A DNA stretch of 64,000 nt from Candidatus Barnesiella excrementigallinarum (GCA_019114445.1 DXFL01000029.1:1-64000), one strand, 5' to 3'; counted from the stretch's first letter, positions 55,027-64,000 are shown. Made by a program: numbers and translations. The notes: generated by a model not told the origin, from the letters alone.

Positions 55027-55833
55027 TTATTTGTTTTTTCCGGTGGTTTCTTCGGCCGCTTCTTGTTTACGATATTCCTCGATCATGTACCCTTTGACCT
55101 CTTTGAAAAGCCGGGTGGCAAAAACAAAATCGTTTAAAGCTGCGTTGGACGAGGTAAATATCTTATTCTTGTTTCCTACCCATTCTCGACGGCCTTTGTT
55201 GATGAAAACAATGTTTTCGCCAATACCGATAACCGAGTTCATATCATGAGTATTGATAATCGTAGTAATGTTGTATTCGCGAGTAATATCGCTCAGGAGC
55301 TCGTCGATAAGGATAGAGGTTTTGGGATCGAGCCCCGAATTGGGTTCGTCGCAGAACAGGTATTTGGGATTCAGGGCGATAGCTCTCGCAATGGCGACAC
55401 GTTTTTGCATACCGCCGCTTATTTCCGAGGGGTAGAGGTCGTTAACGCCTTTCAGGTTTACCCGCTCCAAGCAAAATTCTGCGCGTTTTTTGCAGGCTGC
55501 ATAGTTCTCCCGGGTGAACATTCGCAACGGGAACATCACATTCCCTAAAACGGTTTCCGAGTCGAATAGCGCTGCGCCCTGAAACAGCATACCTATTTCG
55601 TTACGCAACTCTTTTATTTGTGCTGCCGACATCGAGGTGACGTCCCGTCCGTCGTAGCATATTTGCCCTTTATCGGGTTGCATTAGTCCGACGATACATT
55701 TCATCAATACGGTTTTTCCCGAACCGCTCTGTCCGATAATCAAGTTGGTTTTCCCGGAGTAAAATTTGGCAGAAACGTCGTGCAGAATTTCTTTGCCGTC
55801 GAACGATTTGTATATGTTATTAACCGTGATCAT
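55027..55833 (-). CDS. mlaF: ABC transporter ATPase, MlaF/Mkl-like
   Basis: 268 aa. Walker A GQSGSGKTVLMK, ABC signature ISGGMQKRVAIARAI and Walker B YLFCDEPNSGLDP, the Mkl/MlaF type. The D loop is intact and NTHDMNSVIGIGE provides the switch His. With MlaE it should drive phospholipid transport between inner and outer membranes. The ATG at 55833 shares one base with the mlaE stop codon. MCE (MlaD) and other partners are not in this window. Confidence 0.92.
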   Translation of the reverse strand: MITVNNIYKSFDGKEILHDVSAKFYSGKTNLIIGQSGSGKTVLMKCIVGLMQPDKGQICYDGRDVTSMSAAQIKELRNEIGMLFQGAALFDSETVLGNVMFPLRMFTRENYAACKKRAEFCLERVNLKGVNDLYPSEISGGMQKRVAIARAIALNPKYLFCDEPNSGLDPKTSILIDELLSDITREYNITTIINTHDMNSVIGIGENIVFINKGRREWVGNKNKIFTSSNAALNDFVFATRLFKEVKGYMIEEYRKQEAAEETTGKNK

Positions 55834-56579
55834 CAAAATAAAATTTGAGTGAGAACTACGTCGAGGAGCAACACGATAACGCTGCTGACAACGACCGAAT
55901 CGGTACTGGCTTGACCTACCTCCAATGCGCCACCTTTAACCTTGTAACCGTAGTATGAGGCAACACTGCTGATGACAAATGCAAAGAAGAGGGCTTTGAA
56001 GATGGCTTGCCAAATGTAGTATTCGTTGAAAAAACTTTGAAGCCCGTATATGTATTTCGGGACGGAGATAATATCGGTAAACTGGGCGATAAGGTAACCG
56101 CCTGTAATACCGCTCGCCATGCTGAATACAACCAAAACGGGAATAAAGGAAACCATCGCTGCGATTTTGGGCAATATGAGTAGATTGGCCGAGTTGACAC
56201 CCATGATTTCCAGAGCATCGATTTGCTCGGTCACCCGCATGGTCCCTATCTCGGAAGCGATATTCGAACCTACTTTACCAGCCAATATCAAACAAAGTAT
56301 GGAAGAGGAGAATTCCAACAGAATTACATCGCGGGTAGCCAATCCAACAGCATAGGCGGGTATCAGGGGCGATACGACATTCTTTTGCATTTGTATGGCG
56401 ATAACGGCTCCGATAAATACCGAAATGGTAATAACGATGGGTATGGAATCTATGCCCAATTTATAGATTTCGGCAATATATCGTTTGAAAAATTCTCTCC
56501 ATCGGTCGGGGACTGTAAAGACTCGCCGCATAAGCAGGACGTAATCTCCAAATTTTTTTAATGAATCGTCTATAATCAT
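55833..56579 (-). CDS. mlaE: MlaE-family ABC permease
   Basis: 248 aa, five to six membrane helices. Family pieces are IGIDSIPIVITISVFIGAVI, VLAGKVGSNIASEIGTMRVT (here LILAGKVGSNIA) and TEQIDALEIMGVNSANLL. It is the membrane part of an MCE/Mla lipid transporter with the ATPase that follows. The ATG at 56579 was preferred because the promoter box at 56606 lies after the longer start. Confidence 0.93.
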   Translation of the reverse strand: MIIDDSLKKFGDYVLLMRRVFTVPDRWREFFKRYIAEIYKLGIDSIPIVITISVFIGAVIAIQMQKNVVSPLIPAYAVGLATRDVILLEFSSSILCLILAGKVGSNIASEIGTMRVTEQIDALEIMGVNSANLLILPKIAAMVSFIPVLVVFSMASGITGGYLIAQFTDIISVPKYIYGLQSFFNEYYIWQAIFKALFFAFVISSVASYYGYKVKGGALEVGQASTDSVVVSSVIVLLLDVVLTQILF

Positions 56580-56605
56580 ATACGTTCTTTTGGAATATCG
56601 AGCAA

Positions 56606-56613
56606 CAAAAGTA
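56606..56613 (-). promoter_or_regulatory. -7 box of mlaEF
   Basis: The minus strand reads TACTTTTG (TAnnTTTG), 27 nt before mlaE. Confidence 0.6.
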
Positions 56614-56648
56614 GTGAAAAAGATTGATCTACCGTAATCTTTATCGGG

Positions 56649-56666
56649 TAATTGAGCGCTCAATTA
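56649..56666. promoter_or_regulatory. 18-bp perfect palindrome between mlaE and lptB
   Basis: TAATTGAGCGCTCAATTA is its own reverse complement over all 18 bases. It lies about 36 bp behind the mlaE -7 box and about 42 bp before the lptB -7 box. The position fits an operator or activator site for a dimeric regulator acting on both units. Confidence 0.5.
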
Positions 56667-56707
56667 TTTTATTTCGTTAAAGTGGCGTATGAATTTGTCT
56701 ATTTCGC

Positions 56708-56715
56708 TATCTTTG
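56708..56715 (+). promoter_or_regulatory. -7 box of lptB
   Basis: TATCTTTG (TAnnTTTG), with a leader of about 95 nt before lptB. Confidence 0.55.
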
Positions 56716-56817
56716 CGCTGTAAAGTGAAAAAAAGGCGGTATCTTCACAGAGTACGAGTTTTAAATTTCTTTCTAAGGAGACCCTCTTTTTTATCATAAA
56801 CGCTAAATCATAGAGAT

Positions 56818-57654
56818 ATGTTCTCCAAACTTTTCAAACGAAAGACTGCGGAATCCACTCCTGAAAATGAGAATCGGGAAAACGATCGTCCCGACATGAA
56901 TTTTTCGGACGATAACATGGTGCTGAGAACCGAGGATCTGGTGAAAAAGTATCGCCAGCGTACGGTAGTGAACCATGTGTCGATCGATGTCACGCAAGGC
57001 GAAATCGTGGGATTGTTGGGCCCGAATGGCGCCGGAAAGACAACCACATTTTATATGACAACGGGATTGATTACACCGAATCAAGGACATATTTATCTCA
57101 ACGATCTCGATATTACCAGTTATCCAGTGTATAAACGGGCTCAAATCGGTATTGGCTATTTGGCTCAGGAGGCTTCGGTTTTTCGTAAACTTTCGGTCGA
57201 GGACAATATCCGTTGTGTGTTGGAGATGACCCCCACCAGTAAAGAGTACCAACGCGATAAGTTGGAAAGCCTCATTGCCGAGTTCCGTTTGCAAAAGGTG
57301 CGTAAAAACTTGGGCGACCAGTTGTCGGGCGGTGAAAGACGTCGTACCGAGATAGCCCGTTGTTTGGCCATCAGTCCCAAATTTATTATGCTCGACGAGC
57401 CGTTTGCCGGGGTCGACCCCATTGCCGTAGAGGATATTCAGTCGATTGTCTATAAACTGAAAGAGAAGAATATAGGTATCCTCATTACCGACCATAATGC
57501 TCCCGAAACGTTGAGTATTACCGACCGTGCATATCTACTATTCGAAGGGAAAATACTGTTTCAAGGCACCTCCGAAGAGTTGGCTGAAAATCCCATCGTC
57601 CGCGAAAAATATTTAGGACGTAACTTTATCTTCCATCGGAAGAAATTCCTTTGA
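56818..57654 (+). CDS. lptB: LPS export ABC transporter ATPase LptB
   Basis: 278 aa, with a charged N-terminal extension of about 35 residues compared with E. coli. Walker [20 protein letters not shown] signature [18 protein letters not shown] and Walker [21 protein letters not shown] are all LptB-type. [19 protein letters not shown] is the Q-loop region that contacts LptF and LptG. It powers LPS extraction from the inner membrane. The 3' end overlaps the convergent CPBP gene by 29 bp. Confidence 0.94.
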   Translation: MFSKLFKRKTAESTPENENRENDRPDMNFSDDNMVLRTEDLVKKYRQRTVVNHVSIDVTQGEIVGLLGPNGAGKTTTFYMTTGLITPNQGHIYLNDLDITSYPVYKRAQIGIGYLAQEASVFRKLSVEDNIRCVLEMTPTSKEYQRDKLESLIAEFRLQKVRKNLGDQLSGGERRRTEIARCLAISPKFIMLDEPFAGVDPIAVEDIQSIVYKLKEKNIGILITDHNAPETLSITDRAYLLFEGKILFQGTSEELAENPIVREKYLGRNFIFHRKKFL

Positions 57655-58516
57655 TTTTGTAAGGCTTCGAAAATACCTTTTTGTAAAACAGGTAGAGTAG
57701 GAGGGCTGTTACCACAAGACTGACCCATGCCAGCCACGCGGTAGGCGATTGTGCCGTGCCCAAAGCCTCCAATTCGTTATCGGTGGCATTGCCGGTAAAG
57801 TAGGCCATACAAACAACCATACTGTTGTTGAACAAGTGCCCGAAGATAGGCAGCCACAAGTTTCCGCTCCATACCAGCAGGTAACCGAAGAATGCCCCTA
57901 ACAACAGCCGGGGGAAGAATCCGTAGAATTGTAAGTGTATGGCGCTGAATAGGAAGGCACAAATCCATACGGCAACGTGGGCCCGGTGGCTTTTACCCTG
58001 TACGGTTTGTTGAAGGATTCCCCGGAAGATCATCTCTTCGCCCATACCCGTAAGAACACCAATTCCTAAAATGACGGCTAAGAAATGGGGGAACGATTTA
58101 ATTTGCAATATTTGTTCGGTTACGGCGGCGGCCGCTTCCTCTTGTTGGCGCATCCAAGCCTCGATATGGCCGAACGCGGCGGGTAGCGTGATCGACTCGT
58201 TCCACTCCACAAGTCGGTTAAACATGGGTGTGGCCACAAAATAGAGTACCACGATGCACAGCAAATCGACCAGCCGAGGAGCCTTGTCCAAGTGCAGACC
58301 TCGACCGGCATTACCCCAAAACAACAGGGCCGCAAACCATGCCGGCAAAATGAACATACCGATGTTTTGCAGGTACATACCTATAAGCAGCGCGTGAGGC
58401 CCTCGTACAAAAAGCAGAGGTATGGCGGCAACAAACACGCCGCACAAAATTAATAGGAGTAGGACGATGAGTTTTACCCCTATTGAGGAATGACGGAAAT
58501 ATTCGGTAAGTTTCAT
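57626..58516 (-). CDS. CPBP-family intramembrane metalloprotease
   Basis: 296 aa, about eight membrane helices. The catalytic motif [11 protein letters not shown] and the second motif [14 protein letters not shown] (His), with the later [11 protein letters not shown], are the three CPBP/Abi signatures. In eukaryotes the family (Rce1) trims CAAX proteins; in bacteria substrates are mostly unknown. Its own promoter box lies upstream. Convergent overlap with lptB. Confidence 0.9.
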   Translation of the reverse strand: MKLTEYFRHSSIGVKLIVLLLLILCGVFVAAIPLLFVRGPHALLIGMYLQNIGMFILPAWFAALLFWGNAGRGLHLDKAPRLVDLLCIVVLYFVATPMFNRLVEWNESITLPAAFGHIEAWMRQQEEAAAAVTEQILQIKSFPHFLAVILGIGVLTGMGEEMIFRGILQQTVQGKSHRAHVAVWICAFLFSAIHLQFYGFFPRLLLGAFFGYLLVWSGNLWLPIFGHLFNNSMVVCMAYFTGNATDNELEALGTAQSPTAWLAWVSLVVTALLLYLFYKKVFSKPYKIKGISSDGR

Positions 58517-58541
58517 AATGCAAGTCGATCTATTTGGAGGA

Positions 58542-58549
58542 CAAAGATA
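58542..58549 (-). promoter_or_regulatory. -7 box of the CPBP gene
   Basis: The minus strand reads TATCTTTG (TAnnTTTG), 26 nt before the start codon. Confidence 0.6.
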
Positions 58550-58625
58550 GTAAAGCTATGGGAATAACCAATATGTCAAAAAGGGAAGAATAAGTGTAAA
58601 ATGCGTTGGCTCTGTCAATAAAATT

Positions 58626-58655
58626 TTTGAAAATATGGATAATTGTTTATATTTG
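58626..58655 (+). promoter_or_regulatory. Promoter of the his operon (-33 and -7)
   Basis: TTTG at 58626-58629 and TATATTTG at 58648-58655 are separated by 18 bp, a good match to the Bacteroidota promoter pattern, 30 nt before hisH. Confidence 0.7.
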
Positions 58656-58684
58656 CAAACTTAAATGTGACAAAATAACAATTT

Positions 58685-59275
58685 ATGGAGGTTGCAGTCA
58701 TAAAATACAATGCCGGGAATATTTATTCGGTGGAATGTGCGTTGCGACGATTGGGTATAACACCGATCGTAACCGATTCGCCCGAGGTACTTATGCGTGC
58801 CGATAAAGTACTGTTCCCCGGAGTGGGCGAGGCTTCGTCGGCAATGAGCTATTTGCGTGAGCATGGATTGGACCGGGTGATTGTGAACCTCACACAACCG
58901 GTGCTGGGCATTTGTATAGGTCTGCAACTTTTATGCCGGCATTCCGAGGAGGGTAATGCCGATGGCCTCGGCTTGTTCGACATCGATGTGCGCCGGTTTG
59001 TTCCGCAAAACAGCGAACAGAAAATCCCGCACATGGGCTGGAATACATTGCACAATCTCAAAGGGCCTTTATTCGAGGGCGTTGCAGAGGGGAGCTATGC
59101 CTATTTTGTACATAGTTACTACGCACCGGTGGCCTCCGATTGTATAGCCGAGTGCAATTACATCGCTCCGTTTTGTGCCGCATTACATAGAAACAATTTT
59201 TACGCCACCCAGTTCCATGTCGAGAAAAGTGGGGCGGTGGGAGTACGTATTCTTGAAAACTTTCTTGCCTTATGA
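58685..59275 (+). CDS. hisH: Imidazole glycerol phosphate synthase, glutaminase subunit
   Basis: 196 aa. Class I glutamine amidotransferase with the nucleophile Cys in VLGICIGLQLL and the His-Glu pair in ATQFHVEKSG. It delivers ammonia to HisF. First of hisH-hisA-hisF-hisIE; hisA overlaps by an ATGA junction. Confidence 0.95.
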   Translation: MEVAVIKYNAGNIYSVECALRRLGITPIVTDSPEVLMRADKVLFPGVGEASSAMSYLREHGLDRVIVNLTQPVLGICIGLQLLCRHSEEGNADGLGLFDIDVRRFVPQNSEQKIPHMGWNTLHNLKGPLFEGVAEGSYAYFVHSYYAPVASDCIAECNYIAPFCAALHRNNFYATQFHVEKSGAVGVRILENFLAL

Positions 59276-60000
59276 TCGAATTGATCCCGGCCATAGACAT
59301 TATCGACGGGCGTTGCGTGCGACTCTCGCAGGGCGACTATGCCCGGCAAAAGGTGTACAACGAGAACCCGTTGGAGGTCGCAAAAGCCTTTGAGGATAAC
59401 GGTATACGTCGCTTGCATTTGGTCGACTTGGACGGGGCCAAAGCTCATCATATCGTCAATTATAAAACCCTCGAACAAATTGCTTCGCATACGTCGCTCT
59501 CTATCGATTTTGGCGGAGGCTTGAAAAGTGACGAGGATTTGCATATCGCTTTCGATTGTGGGGCCGACATGGTGACCGGCGGGAGCATAGCCGTGCGCGA
59601 CCGCGACCGGTTTATCGGGTGGATAGAGCGGTATGGGAAAGAGCGTATCATTTTGGGCGCCGATGTGAAGGACGAAAAGATCTCGACCGGCGGGTGGCTC
59701 GACGATTCGGAGATAGAGCTTATCCCTTTTGTGCAGGGGTATGTGCAGGCTGGAATCGATCGGGTGATTACGACCGACATCGGCCGTGACGGTATGCTGC
59801 AAGGCTGTGCCGTGGAGTTGTATAAAAAAATGCTGTCCGAGATACCCGATATTTATTTGATAGCAAGCGGGGGTATAGGCTCGTGGAGCGATATAGAGGC
59901 TCTGCAATCGATAGGAGTTCCGGCGGTTATATTGGGAAAAGCCATTTATGAGGGACGAATATCGTTGGACGAGATTTCCCGTTTCATCGTTAAAAATTAA
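59272..60000 (+). CDS. hisA: ProFAR isomerase (HisA)
   Basis: 242 aa, TIM barrel. [21 protein letters not shown] at the N-terminus holds the first catalytic Asp; the second is in [12 protein letters not shown]. The phosphate sites are FGGGLKS and IASGGIGS. It isomerises ProFAR to PRFAR, the substrate of HisF-HisH. Confidence 0.96.
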   Translation: MIELIPAIDIIDGRCVRLSQGDYARQKVYNENPLEVAKAFEDNGIRRLHLVDLDGAKAHHIVNYKTLEQIASHTSLSIDFGGGLKSDEDLHIAFDCGADMVTGGSIAVRDRDRFIGWIERYGKERIILGADVKDEKISTGGWLDDSEIELIPFVQGYVQAGIDRVITTDIGRDGMLQGCAVELYKKMLSEIPDIYLIASGGIGSWSDIEALQSIGVPAVILGKAIYEGRISLDEISRFIVKN

Positions 60001-60004
60001 AATT

Positions 60005-60760
60005 ATGTTGGCAAAACGAATTATACCGTGCCTCGATGTAAAAGAGGGGAAGACTGTGAAAGGAACGAAATTCGTGAATTTCAGGGAAGCCGGCGATCCG
60101 GTCGTGTTGGGCGAGATTTACAGCCGGCAGGGAGCCGATGAGCTTGTTTATCTCGATATTACGGCTTCGCACGAAGGTCGCAAGACTTTTACCGATTTGG
60201 TAAAACGTATCGCGTCCCGTATCGACATACCCTTTACGGTGGGAGGCGGCATAAATTCGTTGAGCGATGTCGACCGATTGTTAAATGCCGGGGCCGATAA
60301 AGTGTCGTTAAATTCAGCAGCTTTGAAAAATCCCCAAATTATCGAAGAGGTTGCAAAAAATTTCGGTTCACAGGTTTGTGTTATTGCAATAGATGCTAAC
60401 TTTGAGGACGGAAATTGGACGTGCTATCTGAATGGCGGCAGAGTTCCCACTCGACACACACTTTTCGAATGGGCGACAGAGGCGACCGAACGAGGTGCCG
60501 GTGAGATACTTTTTACCAGTATTACCCACGATGGTACACGAGGCGGCTATGCCAACGAGGCTTTGCGTGAACTGCATAGGCGATTGCCTGTTCCGATTAT
60601 AGCTTCGGGTGGAGCCGGAACGATGGAGCATTTCAGAGATGCATTTTTGGCAGGCGAAGCCGATGCTGCACTGGCTGCCGGTGTATTCCATTTCGGCGAG
60701 ATTGCCATTCCCGATTTGAAACGATATTTATCGGAACAGGGTATCCCTGTAAGAATATGA
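60005..60760 (+). CDS. hisF: Imidazole glycerol phosphate synthase, cyclase subunit
   Basis: 251 aa, TIM barrel. [20 protein letters not shown] holds the catalytic Asp of strand 1; the second is in [21 protein letters not shown] and [11 protein letters not shown] are phosphate sites. The ATG at 60005 gives the standard N-terminus. It overlaps hisIE by 4 nt. Confidence 0.96.
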   Translation: MLAKRIIPCLDVKEGKTVKGTKFVNFREAGDPVVLGEIYSRQGADELVYLDITASHEGRKTFTDLVKRIASRIDIPFTVGGGINSLSDVDRLLNAGADKVSLNSAALKNPQIIEEVAKNFGSQVCVIAIDANFEDGNWTCYLNGGRVPTRHTLFEWATEATERGAGEILFTSITHDGTRGGYANEALRELHRRLPVPIIASGGAGTMEHFRDAFLAGEADAALAAGVFHFGEIAIPDLKRYLSEQGIPVRI

Positions 60761-61374
60761 GAAATATGGAAAAAGAGATTCTAAAATTGGATTACGACAA
60801 AATGGGAGGCCTCGTTCCTGCCATCATTCAGGATAATGTTACCCGTCATGTGCTTATGCTCGGCTTTATGAATGAAGAAGCATTGCATAAAACAATAGAG
60901 ACGGGCAAAGTTACATTTTTCAGCCGTACCAAAGGCCGCTTGTGGACCAAAGGGGAGCAAAGCGGGAACTTTTTATATGTGAAATCTATCGTGCCGGATT
61001 GCGACAACGATACCTTGTTGATAAAAGTTACTCCTGCCGGTCCTGTGTGCCATACCGGCTCCGATACGTGTTTCGGCGAAAAGAACGACGACGATTTCTT
61101 GTTTATCCAATATCTGCAAAATTTTATCGAGAAGCGCAAGCGGGAGATGCCCGAAGGTTCCTATACAACCTCACTCTTTAATTCGGGTATAAACCGCATG
61201 GCACAGAAGGTAGGCGAGGAGGCCGTGGAAACGGTAATCGAGGCTACTAACGGAACCGACGACCGGCTTATCTATGAAGCCTCGGATTTGTTGTATCATT
61301 TAATCGTATTGCTCACCTCGAAAGGGTATCGCATAGAAGATTTGGCTCGCGAATTGAAAAAGAGGCATAAATAA
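60757..61374 (+). CDS. hisIE: Phosphoribosyl-AMP cyclohydrolase / phosphoribosyl-ATP pyrophosphatase
   Basis: 205 aa, fused. The HisI half (about 1-105) shows [37 protein letters not shown] and the zinc Cys residues in [10 protein letters not shown] and [12 protein letters not shown]. The HisE half (about 115-205) has [19 protein letters not shown] and [12 protein letters not shown]. It catalyses steps 2 and 3 of histidine synthesis. hisG, hisD, hisC and hisB must be elsewhere. Confidence 0.96.
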   Translation: MRNMEKEILKLDYDKMGGLVPAIIQDNVTRHVLMLGFMNEEALHKTIETGKVTFFSRTKGRLWTKGEQSGNFLYVKSIVPDCDNDTLLIKVTPAGPVCHTGSDTCFGEKNDDDFLFIQYLQNFIEKRKREMPEGSYTTSLFNSGINRMAQKVGEEAVETVIEATNGTDDRLIYEASDLLYHLIVLLTSKGYRIEDLARELKKRHK

Positions 61375-61379
61375 GAATT

Positions 61380-62051
61380 ATGGAAAGGAATTTGCTCGTA
61401 AAATATACCGATGTGCAAATATGTCGAGATGAGTTGACAATTTTGAAGCACATTAATTTTGAGTTGTACAGTGGTGAGTTCGTCTATTTCATTGGCCGTG
61501 TAGGTAGTGGAAAAAGCAGTTTGCTGAAAACCATGTATGCCGATTTGCCTATTTATGAGGGGGATGCCACCGTACTCGATTTCGATGTCCGTCGTATCAG
61601 GAATAAAGAAATACCTTCATTGCGGCGTAAATTGGGTATTGTGTTTCAGGATTTCCAGTTGTTGACCGATCGTTCGGTCTACGAAAACCTGTCGTTCGTT
61701 TTAAAAGCGACCGGTTGGAAAGACAAGGAGGAGATTGATAATCGGGTGGCCGAAGTCTTGGACCAAGTGGGAATGCGCAAAAAGTCGTACAAAATGCCCC
61801 ATGAATTGTCGGGAGGCGAGCAACAACGTATCGTTATCGCCCGTGCGCTGCTCAACTCGCCCCAAATCATTTTGGCCGATGAGCCTACGGGAAACCTCGA
61901 TCCTCAAACCGGACAACAAATCGTATCGTTGCTCCATCGCATTTGCGAAACGGGAACAGCCGTAATCATGACTACCCATAATTTGAATTTGGTAGAGGAG
62001 TTCCCTGGAAGAATCTTGAAATGCGAGGATAAGAGTTTGATCGAAGTTTAA
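61380..62051 (+). CDS. ftsE: FtsE-like cell-division ABC ATPase
   Basis: 223 aa. Walker A IGRVGSGKSSLLKTMYADLP, ABC signature ELSGGEQQRIVIARALL and Walker B ILADEPTGNLDPQTG. VFQDFQLLTDRSVYENLSFV is very close to FtsE. With FtsX it regulates septal murein hydrolases; ftsX is not adjacent here. It begins 5 nt after hisIE, so it is carried on the his transcript. Confidence 0.85.
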   Translation: MERNLLVKYTDVQICRDELTILKHINFELYSGEFVYFIGRVGSGKSSLLKTMYADLPIYEGDATVLDFDVRRIRNKEIPSLRRKLGIVFQDFQLLTDRSVYENLSFVLKATGWKDKEEIDNRVAEVLDQVGMRKKSYKMPHELSGGEQQRIVIARALLNSPQIILADEPTGNLDPQTGQQIVSLLHRICETGTAVIMTTHNLNLVEEFPGRILKCEDKSLIEV

Positions 62052-62087
62052 ATTTTCCGAATAGTTGATATTCCGGCAAAAAAAACA

Positions 62088-62095
62088 TACTTTTG
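62088..62095 (+). promoter_or_regulatory. -7 box of lysC
   Basis: TACTTTTG (TAnnTTTG), 45 nt before lysC. It separates the lysine genes from the his-ftsE unit. Confidence 0.6.
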
Positions 62096-62140
62096 CGAAG
62101 ATATAATAATCGTTTCATATTAAAACCAAGTAACTGAAAA

Positions 62141-63457
62141 ATGAAAGTACTCAAATTTGGTGGAACCTCTGTTGGTAGTGCCCAGTGCATGAAAGATGTT
62201 GCCAAATTAATTTGTGACGGGAACCAAAAAATAGTGGTATTGTCGGCCATGGCCGGGACCACCAATACCTTAGTGGAAATATCGGATTATTTGTATAAGA
62301 AAAATACCGATGGCGCAAGGGAAACGATAGGTGCTCTCGAACGGAAATACAACAAGGTTGTAGACGAATTGTACAGCACAGACGAATATAAACAAAAGGC
62401 TCTTGATGTAATCAAAGGGTGTTTCGACCATATACGTTCGTTTACCAAAGACCTGTTTACACTGTTCGAAGAGAAGGTTATTTTGGCACAAGGCGAGTTG
62501 ATGTCGACGGCTATGGTACACAATTATTTGTTGGAGCAAGGAGTGAAATCGGTTATTATTCCGGCTCTCGACTATATGCGTACCGACAAGAATGCCGAAC
62601 CCGACAACCAGTTTATAAAAAATAAGTTGTTGGCGTTGCTGCAAGAAAATCCCGATGCCGAAATTTATATCACACAAGGATATATATGCCGGAATGCCTA
62701 TGGCGAAATAGATAACCTGCAACGGGGAGGAAGCGACTATTCGGCTTCGTTGATCGGTGCCGCCATAGATGCCGAAGAGATACAAATATGGACCGACATA
62801 GACGGTATGCATAACAACGATCCCCGCTTTGTAGAGAATACAAAACCGGTGCGATACTTGCAATTCGAAGAGGCTGCCGAGTTGGCTTACTTCGGAGCCA
62901 AAATTTTGCATCCTACTTGTGTATTGCCTGCAAAACTGAACAATATCCCGGTACGATTGCTCAACACCATGCAGCCCGATGCTCCCGGAACTCTTATTTA
63001 TAATCATGCATCTGATGGCAAGATTAAGGCAATCGCAGCGAAGGAGAACATTACGGCGATAAAAATCAAATCGGGACGAATGTTGTTGGCCTATGGTTTC
63101 TTGCGGAAAGTATTCGAGATTTTCGAAAGTTACCAAACTTCCATTGATATGGTTACAACCTCGGAGGTGGGTGTATCTCTCACGATCGACAATACGAAAC
63201 ATCTCCAAGAGATTCTCGACGATTTGCGTAAATTCGGAACCGTAACAGTCGACGAAGACATGGTTATCATTTGTGTCGTAGGCGATTTGGAATGGAACAA
63301 TGTCGGTTTTGAATCCGATGCGGTTCAGGCGATGAAGGATATTCCGGTAAGAATGATTTCTTACGGAGGAAGTAACTACAACATATCGTTCTTGGTGCGC
63401 CGGGAAGATAAAGTGAGGGCGCTTCGTTCTTTAAGCCAATCTATTTTTGAAAAATAA
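62141..63457 (+). CDS. lysC: Aspartate kinase (monofunctional, lysC type)
   Basis: 438 aa. It phosphorylates aspartate at the head of the lysine, diaminopimelate, threonine and methionine pathways. Kinase motifs are KFGGTSVGSAQCM, RGGSDYSASLIGAAI and WTDIDGMHNNDPR. The two ACT domains lie at about 300-438 (ITAIKIKSGRMLLAYGFLRK, MVTTSEVGVSLTID), where lysine feedback would act. It is followed by a perfect inverted repeat and lysA. Confidence 0.95.
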   Translation: MKVLKFGGTSVGSAQCMKDVAKLICDGNQKIVVLSAMAGTTNTLVEISDYLYKKNTDGARETIGALERKYNKVVDELYSTDEYKQKALDVIKGCFDHIRSFTKDLFTLFEEKVILAQGELMSTAMVHNYLLEQGVKSVIIPALDYMRTDKNAEPDNQFIKNKLLALLQENPDAEIYITQGYICRNAYGEIDNLQRGGSDYSASLIGAAIDAEEIQIWTDIDGMHNNDPRFVENTKPVRYLQFEEAAELAYFGAKILHPTCVLPAKLNNIPVRLLNTMQPDAPGTLIYNHASDGKIKAIAAKENITAIKIKSGRMLLAYGFLRKVFEIFESYQTSIDMVTTSEVGVSLTIDNTKHLQEILDDLRKFGTVTVDEDMVIICVVGDLEWNNVGFESDAVQAMKDIPVRMISYGGSNYNISFLVRREDKVRALRSLSQSIFEK

Positions 63458-63470
63458 ATTAATAATATAT

Positions 63471-63497
63471 TGTCATGCAGAATGATTCTGCATGACA
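63471..63497 (+). terminator. Perfect inverted repeat between lysC and lysA
   Basis: TGTCATGCAGAAT (63471-63483) is repeated inverted at 63485-63497 around a single G, so about 10-11 bp can pair around a small loop; an A/T stretch with six T (63504-63509) follows, beginning 6 nt past the repeat. It lies 13 nt after lysC and 17 nt before lysA. Confidence 0.75.
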
Positions 63498-63514
63498 ATT
63501 TAATTTTTTACAGA

Positions 63515-64000
63515 ATGTTTCCTGTCAGTCATTTCAATCAAACGACCACTCCATTTTATTATTACGATAAAACAGTATTGAATAATACGTTGGCAAAACT
63601 TACCCGGTTGGCCGGCGAACGTGATTATCATATCCATTATGCCGTAAAGGCAAATGCCAATCCGGCGATTTTGCGCTTGATTGCCGCTTCGGGCGTAGGT
63701 GCCGATTGCGTGAGCGGGGGCGAAATAAAGGCCGCTTTGGAGGCTGGATTCCCGGCTAAAAAAATTGTATTTGCCGGGGTCGGAAAAGCCGATTGGGAAA
63801 TAGAATATGCGTTGGATAACAAAATATTCTGTTTTAATGTAGAGTCGGCCGAAGAGCTGGCCGTAATCGAAGAGTTGGCCAAGAAGAAAGAGAGCATTGC
63901 TTCGATTGCCTTACGGGTAAATCCCAATATAGATGCCCATACCCATGAATATATTACGACCGGGTTGACGGAAAATAAATTCGGAATACCCGTCGAAATG
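63515..64000 (+). CDS. lysA: Diaminopimelate decarboxylase, N-terminal part (runs off the window)
   Basis: 162 codons to the right edge, without a stop. TTPFYYYDKTVLNNTLAKL and HYAVKANANPAILRL (the PLP Lys is in AVKAN) lead into GVGADCVSGGEIKAALEAGF, IVFAGVGKADWEIEYAL and LRVNPNIDAHTHEYITTG. This is the LysA start, the alanine-racemase-like barrel. It makes lysine from meso-diaminopimelate and is paired with lysC, as in many Bacteroidales. The ATG at 63515 is set by the terminator before it. Confidence 0.92.
   Translation, partial: MFPVSHFNQTTTPFYYYDKTVLNNTLAKLTRLAGERDYHIHYAVKANANPAILRLIAASGVGADCVSGGEIKAALEAGFPAKKIVFAGVGKADWEIEYALDNKIFCFNVESAEELAVIEELAKKKESIASIALRVNPNIDAHTHEYITTGLTENKFGIPVEM

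Noticed and set aside
62270-63208. 312-codon minus-strand frame
   Set aside because: Antisense shadow of lysC.

Overview
This window is a stretch of bacterial chromosome from the order Bacteroidales (phylum Bacteroidota). Three things point there. Most transcription units start behind a TAnnTTTG -7 box rather than a sigma70 -10 box. Several genes are typical of the group: a Rho factor with a very long disordered N-terminal insert, a BioG-BioC fusion, a DUF4827-type lipoprotein between a DHH phosphoesterase and GlmM, and a CvfB-like protein. Codon use with many TCG, GAT, GCC and TTG codons recalls Barnesiella-like genomes, but the genus is only a guess. I see no tRNA, rRNA, CRISPR array, insertion sequence or prophage; this is core genome with few accessory genes.

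Layout. 1-6.4 kb (minus): a PhoR/PhoB-like two-component system downstream of an envelope glycosylation operon (TRIC-like channel, GtrA flippase, GtrB-like GT2, ArnT-like GT39). 6.5-9.0 kb (plus): a GHL10-type glycoside hydrolase and ManA. 9.0-11.1 kb (minus): pheS-crcB-nth. 11.2-15.5 kb (plus): tilS, rho, ybaK. 15.5-22.6 kb (minus): dsbD-mazG, a thioredoxin-less relative of TlpA-type proteins, then topB-NUDIX. 22.8-25.9 kb (plus): DHH phosphoesterase, lipoprotein, glmM. 25.9-28.3 kb (minus): an exported murein-peptide recycling pair. 28.4-32.9 kb (minus): bioA-bioF-bioGC-bioD with overlapping stops and starts. 33.5-36.7 kb (plus): lipoprotein, murB, metallo-beta-lactamase hydrolase, yhcH. 36.8-42.1 kb: OPT transporter (minus), DUF2461 (plus), mutS2 (minus). 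42.3-45.3 kb (plus): an unknown gene, then flavodoxin, carboxymuconolactone-decarboxylase-like and DUF362. 45.5-48.7 kb (plus): glnS and a TPR protein. 48.7-50.8 kb (minus): DUF3298 lipoprotein, rsmG, glyoxalase-II-like hydrolase. 51.0-55.0 kb (plus): cvfB, a leucine-rich repeat protein, a broken glpK and an outer-membrane barrel. 55.0-58.5 kb: mlaE-mlaF (minus), lptB (plus), CPBP protease (minus). 58.7-64.0 kb (plus): hisH-hisA-hisF-hisIE-ftsE, then lysC and the start of lysA.

The most striking observations are: glpK carries an amber codon at position 10 and has lost its 3' half; an intrinsic terminator overlaps the start codon of the gene at 18116-19807, so its U tract is read as codons; an 18-bp perfect palindrome lies between the divergent mlaE and lptB promoters; a 53-nt, nearly perfect hairpin follows the leucine-rich repeat gene; and a perfect inverted repeat lies between lysC and lysA. 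I did not find a convincing wholly new system such as a defence island or biosynthetic cluster. The least understood parts are the bioA upstream region (32870-33290), the unknown gene at 42260-42625 and the flavodoxin/CMD/DUF362 unit.
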